Shown here: piece after piece, positions 59,901 to 64,000 of the stretch
Numbering within the stretch: the first letter of the stretch is position 1
How the letters are laid out: each line of letters begins with the position of its first letter
Assembly: GCA_040902305.1 (NCBI GenBank)
Contig: JBBDXN010000142.1
Span: 10,772 to 74,771, forward strand
Length of the DNA: 64,000 nucleotides
Direction of reading: 5' to 3'
Source: CAMLFJ01 sp040902305
GTDB taxonomy: Bacteria > Methylomirabilota > Methylomirabilia > Rokubacteriales > CSP1-6
Translations under genes and position numbers: made by a program
Notes under the pieces: model-generated
What the model was told of the DNA's origin: nothing
Database searches by the model: none
The model's input: only the letters and a program-made list of their open reading frames with translations

Positions 59901-61292
59901 ATGGCGACTATGACGCCCGATCCGACCTTCTATACTTCCCCGCGCATGGCCGCACAGGCGCCGCCCGAGATGCACGCCTACGTGGCCGAGTTCGATCCAG
60001 AGCGCAGGCGACCGGACCGGCTGGCCGTGGTCGACCTCGACCCGCAGTCCTCGACCTATGCGCAGATCGTCGGCCGAGTGACGATGCCGGGCACGGGCGA
60101 CGAGCTGCATCACTTCGGCTGGAATGCCTGCAGCTCATGCCTCTGCCCGAACGCCCCTCATCCGCACGTCGAGCGCCGCTACCTCGTCGCGCCGGGCCTG
60201 CGCTCGTCGAACATCCACATCCTCGATACGAAGCCCGATCCGCGGAACCCGGTGCTGGTCCGGACGATTGACGCCAAGGAAGTGGCGGCTCGCGCCGGCT
60301 ACTCCCGCCCCCACACCGTGCACTGCGGGCCCGACGGCATCTACCTCACCGCCCTCGCCAACGCCGAGGGCCAGGAGCCCGGCGGCGTCTTCGTCATCGA
60401 TCACGAGACATTCGATGTGCGCGGGCGTTGGGAGGTCGACCGGGGCTCGCAGCGGTTCGGGTACGACATGTGGTGGCATCTCGGCCACGATACCGCGGTG
60501 ACCAGTGAGTGGGGTACGCCCGACATGTTCGAAAACGGGCTCGTCCCCGAGCTCTTGCTCGGCGCCAAGTACAGCCGCAAGCTGCACTTCTGGAACCTGT
60601 ACCAGCGTAAACACGTGCAAGAAATCGACTTCGGCCCGGACTATCAGCTCGTCTTCGAGTTGCGCCCGGCCCACGATCCGACCAAAGCCTATGGCTTCGT
60701 CAACTGCGTGCTCGGTCTCAAGGATCTGTCGTCGTCGATCTGGGTCTGGCACCGCGACGGCGAGAAATGGGCGGTCACGAAGGTGATCGACATTCCGGCC
60801 GAGGCGGCCGACCCGGACCGGCTGCCCCCCATGCTCAAGGGCTTCAAGGCATGCCCTCCGCTGGTCACTGACATCGACCTGTCCGTCGACGACAAGTACC
60901 TCTACATCTCGTGCTGGGGCACAGGAGACCTCCTGCAGTACGACGTGTCAGATCCGTTCAAGCCGAAGCTCACCGGCACGCTTCGGATCGGCGGCATCGT
61001 TGCACGCGCCTCGCACCCCACGAGCCAGGCGCCGCTCAACGGGGGTCCGCAGATGGTCGAGGTCAGCCGCGACGGCAAGCGGGTCTACTTCACGAATTCG
61101 TTGTACGGGGTGATCGACGACCAGTTCTATCCGGACGGCGTCAAGGGGTGGATGGTCAAGGTCGACGCCAAGCCGGGCGGCGGCATCGAGCTCGACAAGC
61201 GATTCTTCCTCGAATGGTCGGATGGCTATCGGCCCCACCAGGTGCGCCTGCAGGGCGGAGACGCCTCATCGGACTCGTACTGTTATCCGTGA
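59901..61292 (+). CDS. Selenium-binding protein / methanethiol oxidase (SBP56), 463 aa
   Basis: Full-length SBP56 family: LHHFGWNACSSCLC with the conserved CSSC, HTVHCGPDGIYLTALANAEG with copper-ligand His and Cys, and DMWWHLGHDTAVTSEWGTP. Late SCWGTGDLLQYDVSDP and HQVRLQGGDASSDSYCYP complete it. Bacterial members are copper enzymes oxidising methanethiol to formaldehyde, H2S and H2O2; homologues bind selenium. It is a normal Cys protein without in-frame UGA. Confidence 0.93.
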   Translation: MATMTPDPTFYTSPRMAAQAPPEMHAYVAEFDPERRRPDRLAVVDLDPQSSTYAQIVGRVTMPGTGDELHHFGWNACSSCLCPNAPHPHVERRYLVAPGLRSSNIHILDTKPDPRNPVLVRTIDAKEVAARAGYSRPHTVHCGPDGIYLTALANAEGQEPGGVFVIDHETFDVRGRWEVDRGSQRFGYDMWWHLGHDTAVTSEWGTPDMFENGLVPELLLGAKYSRKLHFWNLYQRKHVQEIDFGPDYQLVFELRPAHDPTKAYGFVNCVLGLKDLSSSIWVWHRDGEKWAVTKVIDIPAEAADPDRLPPMLKGFKACPPLVTDIDLSVDDKYLYISCWGTGDLLQYDVSDPFKPKLTGTLRIGGIVARASHPTSQAPLNGGPQMVEVSRDGKRVYFTNSLYGVIDDQFYPDGVKGWMVKVDAKPGGGIELDKRFFLEWSDGYRPHQVRLQGGDASSDSYCYP

Positions 61293-61352
61293 AGCCGTGA
61301 CGCTGATCACGCGGTCTCTCCCGTCGTCGACCGACGGCCGGGCCGCCGCCCG

Positions 61353-61994
61353 ATGAATGTCTGGTGGTGGCTGGGCCTGGCGGGGCTCGGGGCCTTTCAC
61401 GGCGTCAACCCCGCCATGGGCTGGCTGTTCTCCGTCGCGCTCGGACTGCACCGGCGCAGCCGCGCGGTGGTCCTGGAATCGCTGATTCCGATCGCGCTCG
61501 GCCACGCCCTGGCGGTGGCCGCGGTCGCGGTCGCCGTGGCGGCCGCCGGCGCGGTGATCGATCCGCGGGCCATCCGCGTGGCAGCGGGTGTCGTGCTGAT
61601 CGGCTGGGCGGTCTACCACAAGCTCTTTGGCTCGCGTCATCGCGCGCGGTTCGGCATGCGCGTGAGCATGGCGGGCCTCGCCCTGTGGTCGTTCCTGATG
61701 GCGACGGCGCACGGCGCCGGGCTCATGCTGGTGCCGTTTCTCTTGCCGCTCGCTCCGGGCAGCTCACCGCCCGGCCACATGGCCGGCCATCACACGATCG
61801 AGGGATCACTGCCAGTATCGTTGGCTGCGATCGGCGTTCACACCCTGGCCATGCTCGTCGTGACCGGCGCCATTGCCGTCGTGGTCTACGAGTGGGTCGG
61901 GCTCGCCTTCCTGCGCCGTGGATGGGTCAATCTCGATCCGCTCTGGACCGCCGCCCTGCTCGCGACAGGTCTCCTGCTCCTCGTCAGCGCCTAG
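61353..61994 (+). CDS. Multi-pass membrane protein, 213 aa
   Basis: About six helices with His-bearing segments: GLGAFHGVNPAMGWLFSVAL, AIGVHTLAMLVVTGAIAVVV and a His-rich loop (GHMAGHHTIEG). Resembles small metal or sulfite-exporter-like (UrmA-type) proteins, but no family is secure. 60 nt after the SBP56 gene, so likely co-transcribed. Confidence 0.75.
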   Translation: MNVWWWLGLAGLGAFHGVNPAMGWLFSVALGLHRRSRAVVLESLIPIALGHALAVAAVAVAVAAAGAVIDPRAIRVAAGVVLIGWAVYHKLFGSRHRARFGMRVSMAGLALWSFLMATAHGAGLMLVPFLLPLAPGSSPPGHMAGHHTIEGSLPVSLAAIGVHTLAMLVVTGAIAVVVYEWVGLAFLRRGWVNLDPLWTAALLATGLLLLVSA

Positions 61995-62278
61995 GACTCA
62001 GAAGCCCGCTGAAAGGAATAGGCTGCATGAAGGACGCGCGCAGGTAGCCGCCCCACCCATTGCCCCCTCGGCCGTGTGGTTGGCACACTCGAACGGCGAC
62101 CGCCAGGAGCCGCAGGCGGCCCCCACAAGACGAACCGCGCCGACAACCTCACGTCGGCCGAACGGGTGCAGGAGGTACGGCCGACGACCTGTTTATGGTC
62201 CGATCTGGAGCCAGACTTGGAACCACATGGCCCCAAAAGCCAAATCGGGCACCCCGGTGCTCCTGAAGTGCCCGATCT
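61995..62278. other. Intergenic, with an inverted repeat
   Basis: No gene is supported. AATCGGGCA and TGCCCGATC (62243-62276) form a possible hairpin close to the tRNA fragment. Confidence 0.45.
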
Positions 62279-62321
62279 TGGTGGGCCGTCAAGGACTCGA
62301 ACCTTGGACCCGCTGATTAAG
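62279..62321 (-). tRNA. tRNA-Lys 3'-half fragment (attachment-site scar)
   Basis: The reverse complement runs CTTAATCAGCGGGTCC, then AAGGTTCGAGTCC and TTGACGGCCCACCA. It matches the anticodon loop through CCA of bacterial tRNA-Lys(CUU). The 5' half is absent and replaced by unrelated sequence. This is the pattern left at the distal end of an element that integrated in the anticodon loop. Confidence 0.8.
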
Positions 62322-62610
62322 AAGCCTGCTCAGCACGTCACGCAGGATCACACGGATTCACTAAGTCCGCGTCAACTCGAGCTCTGGCCCGAGGTCTAGT
62401 GCTGCCGAGTGCATCCGTTTTCGTCCCAGTTGGGCACCAATTGGGCACCGATCTTGGCTCAGACGCCACGTCACAGCCGCTGTCACGCACGGGACGCCCA
62501 GGAGCAGCAGCCCGGGGATTCTCACGGTCATCTGGCTTTCGGCTTCTTCTGGAGCGTAGGGACCCCATAGGTCCCTCTCGGCCGGGCGCCCGGCATTTCG
62601 CCTAAGATCG
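62322..62610. other. Left edge of putative integrated element, no clear gene
   Basis: No intact gene. On the minus strand 62400-62460 encodes GAQLVPNWDENG, resembling tails of phage-type integrases, but no integrase core is found. Confidence 0.35.
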
Positions 62611-63267
62611 TCATGCGCGACGAACGATTTCCAGGAGGCGCGCGCGCCATCTTACAGCTTTCTCCATCGGCACGCTCCAGCGGACGACGGGATGTGAATG
62701 CTGCTTGTGGGCGCTTCGCAGCGACCGCCTGCGTGAGCCGCACTCACTCGCTGCGCCCAGCGTGTGGCCGCGCACGACACGGCTGATCTGGTCATCCAAC
62801 CATTTCTCGGGCTGCCCATTGCTATCGCAGCGGGCAACTAGCCGCGGCTTCGCCAAGATGCACGTATAGTCTTCTTGCGGTGAAAACATGACGTAGTTCT
62901 CTGCGATAGAGATCGGGCGGCCCTGTATCTTGGCCCCCGCTGGCAAGAGGTCGCTGGCTTCCAGTTGCGCGAAGTGCTTCCGGCGAAATCCATGTTGGTT
63001 GGCAATGCGCCACAGCCAGTCTTTGTGCGGCCTCTCGCTTCCTGGCTCACGGTGGTCCCACGCACGCGGTCCGTGGGGGCGAATCAGTAGATTCAGATAA
63101 CGCCCGAATCTCCTTCTAAGCTCGCCCTCGCGCCAGATATCGGACTGCCGCACCTTCCTTTCCACCGTGCCTACTGCGCACAAGCAGTATTCGAACGAAT
63201 GTTGTTCGTTCCTCCGTCTCACTGAGAAGAACACCACGATGTCGCCTGGCTTGATTCTATTCCTCAC
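62611..63267 (-). CDS. Nucleotide-modification-associated-domain-like protein, 218 aa
   Basis: Begins RIKPGDIVVFFSVRR and contains AWDHREPGSERPHKDWLWRI and SIAENYVMFSPQEDYTCIL. The pattern resembles Nmad/EVE-type domains found beside DNA-modification and phage-defence genes; this is a weak match by eye. Lower G+C than the rest of the window supports transfer. Confidence 0.55.
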   Translation of the reverse strand: MRNRIKPGDIVVFFSVRRRNEQHSFEYCLCAVGTVERKVRQSDIWREGELRRRFGRYLNLLIRPHGPRAWDHREPGSERPHKDWLWRIANQHGFRRKHFAQLEASDLLPAGAKIQGRPISIAENYVMFSPQEDYTCILAKPRLVARCDSNGQPEKWLDDQISRVVRGHTLGAASECGSRRRSLRSAHKQHSHPVVRWSVPMEKAVRWRARLLEIVRRA

Positions 63268-63605
63268 CTGTTGACGGCAGATGCCCCAAGTCAGATTGAA
63301 CCCAGATCGCTGCTGAGAGAAGAAGGCCGGGTGTACCGCACCCGGTTCTTTGGACAGTCGTGAACGCTCGCACAGACATCATTTCGGGGGATACCCAGAT
63401 AGCGGCCTCCTCCTCAAGATCGATCCTAGCGCCTCTATGGCCCTCGGTCAGCAGGTGGCGTCGGGCCGCGCGGCTCATGCGGCCCTCCGGGCGGCCTCGG
63501 CCCTCTGTGCCAGGATGAGTGAGACAGTCCCTCCCCCCGAAATTACTGATGAGGGCGAGACGGGACGACGACCCCATGGACGCGCGAGGTGAGACGGCGG
63601 TGGCG
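63268..63605. other. Intergenic before transposase
   Basis: No gene recognised. Its right half presumably includes the IS end, but the inverted repeat cannot be defined because the other end is outside the window. Confidence 0.4.
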
Positions 63606-63979
63606 ATGACGGAGGACGTGCAGGTGGCGGCGAAGCCGCGGCGGCGGACGTACACGGCGGAGTACAAGCGGCGGATCCTCAAGGAGGCCGACGCGTGCAC
63701 GGCGCCGGGGGCCATCGGGGCTCTGCTCCGGCGCGAGGGGCTGTACTCGTCGCTGCTGGTGGAATGGCGGCGGGCCCGGGGGCGCGGCGGGCAGCCCTGA
63801 CCCCGAAGAAGCGCGGCCGCAAGCCGACGCCGGTGGATCCCCGCGATCGGAAGATCACGGAGCTCGAGCGGCAGCTGGCGCAGATGACCGGGCGGGCCGA
63901 GCGGGCGGAGGCCCTGGTCGAGGCCCAAAAAAACTTGGCGGCGCTGCTCGGCCGGCCGGGGGCGAGCGCGCAGTCATGA
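63606..63979 (+). pseudogene. IS3-type transposase OrfA, frameshifted
   Basis: The first frame has RRRTYTAEYKRRILKEAD and ALLRREGLYSSLLVEWRRA, the IS3 OrfA helix-turn-helix. It stops at 63800, and the expected continuation (LTPKKRGRKPTPVDPRD, then leucine-zipper ITELERQLAQMTGRAERAE) is in another frame, so an indel lies near 63785. An A7 run at 63926-63932 is a typical -1 slippery site. Confidence 0.78.
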
Positions 63980-64000
63980 TCGCCGTGGTCGAGGAGCGCC
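63976..64000 (+). CDS. Start of transposase OrfB, cut by window end
   Basis: ATG overlaps the OrfA stop (ATGA) and lies in the -1 frame relative to OrfA, as in IS3-family elements. Only eight codons (MIAVVEER) are visible. Confidence 0.5.

Overview
This is a high-GC (roughly two-thirds G+C) scaffold from an uncultured bacterium. Three 10-N joins (9589-9598, 40422-40431, 45339-45348) show it is a draft, probably metagenomic, assembly. The mixture of ECF sigma factors, c-type cytochromes, cysteine-rich repeat proteins, formylglycine-enzyme-like proteins and very many selenoproteins suggests a soil or sediment lineage such as Candidatus Rokubacteria/Methylomirabilota or a deltaproteobacterium-like group. 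That placement is inference; no rRNA gene is present to test it.

The dominant feature is UGA recoding. Eleven genes contain an in-frame TGA exactly where the family has a redox or catalytic cysteine: a MerP (UxxU), a SelL-like peroxiredoxin (UxxU, gene damaged), a glutaredoxin-like protein, two MerB-like proteins, a TlpA-like thioredoxin, two AhpD/CMD-family proteins, a GrdB/PrdB-like protein, a Prx-like protein and a DUF3179 protein. In all eleven a GC-rich hairpin starts 9-16 nt after the UGA, and the apical loop has G in its first or second position, as expected for bacterial SECIS elements. Ordinary genes in the window end at TGA, so the code is not globally changed. A SBP56/methanethiol-oxidase gene and a YeeE/YedE transporter add to the selenium/sulfur theme. 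The Sec machinery itself (selA-D) is not in the window.

Layout. 0-7.1 kb: subtilase end, alpha/beta hydrolase, SxtJ/DUF5989/carbamoyltransferase/SGNH cluster. 7.2-8.8 kb: ECF sigma/ChrR-like anti-sigma pair. 9-11.8 kb: frameshifted genes, an assembly gap, a tRNA 3' fragment and an IS630-family insertion. 11.8-16 kb: mercury-resistance operon (merB-Sec, merB, grx-Sec, Zn-ribbon/MerF fusion, merT, merP-Sec, HMA, SelL-like), divergent from merR across a textbook MerR operator with a 19-bp promoter spacer. 15.9-19.5 kb: operon ECF sigma - anti-sigma - DUF3179 - DUF6969-like - TlpA-Sec. 19.6-22.8 kb: pentaheme cytochrome, DUF302, cytochrome c and CAAKNP-repeat proteins. 22.9-31.7 kb: FGE-like/NrtS-like/AhpD-Sec/MetE-like operon, then metallophosphoesterase/radical SAM/DoxX, HAD, an amber-interrupted flavin disulfide reductase and TVP38. 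31.5-34.8 kb: a sigma-54 module (activator, palindromic UAS, -24/-12 promoter, STAS-ECF). 35-40.4 kb: glycosyltransferase and a second selenoprotein cluster. 40.4-50.4 kb: YedE-like transporter, decayed LivM, FGE-propeller fusion, CMD, DUF3179-Sec, TPR, CcdA-like and cytochrome P460. 50.5-62 kb: ATP-grasp, metalloprotease, a third CAAKNP protein, ArsR, porin, exported proteins, SBP56 and a membrane protein. 62.3-64 kb: a displaced tRNA-Lys 3' half, a DNA-modification-associated-like gene and IS3-type transposase pieces, read as the edge of an integrated element.

A second hidden layer is a shared promoter: thirteen intergenic copies of GGAATA(T)-N16/17-(G/A)TTNNN precede two of the ECF sigma genes, the CAAKNP genes, cytochromes, the DoxX operon, the FGE operon and a selenoprotein operon, suggesting one ECF regulon across much of the window.
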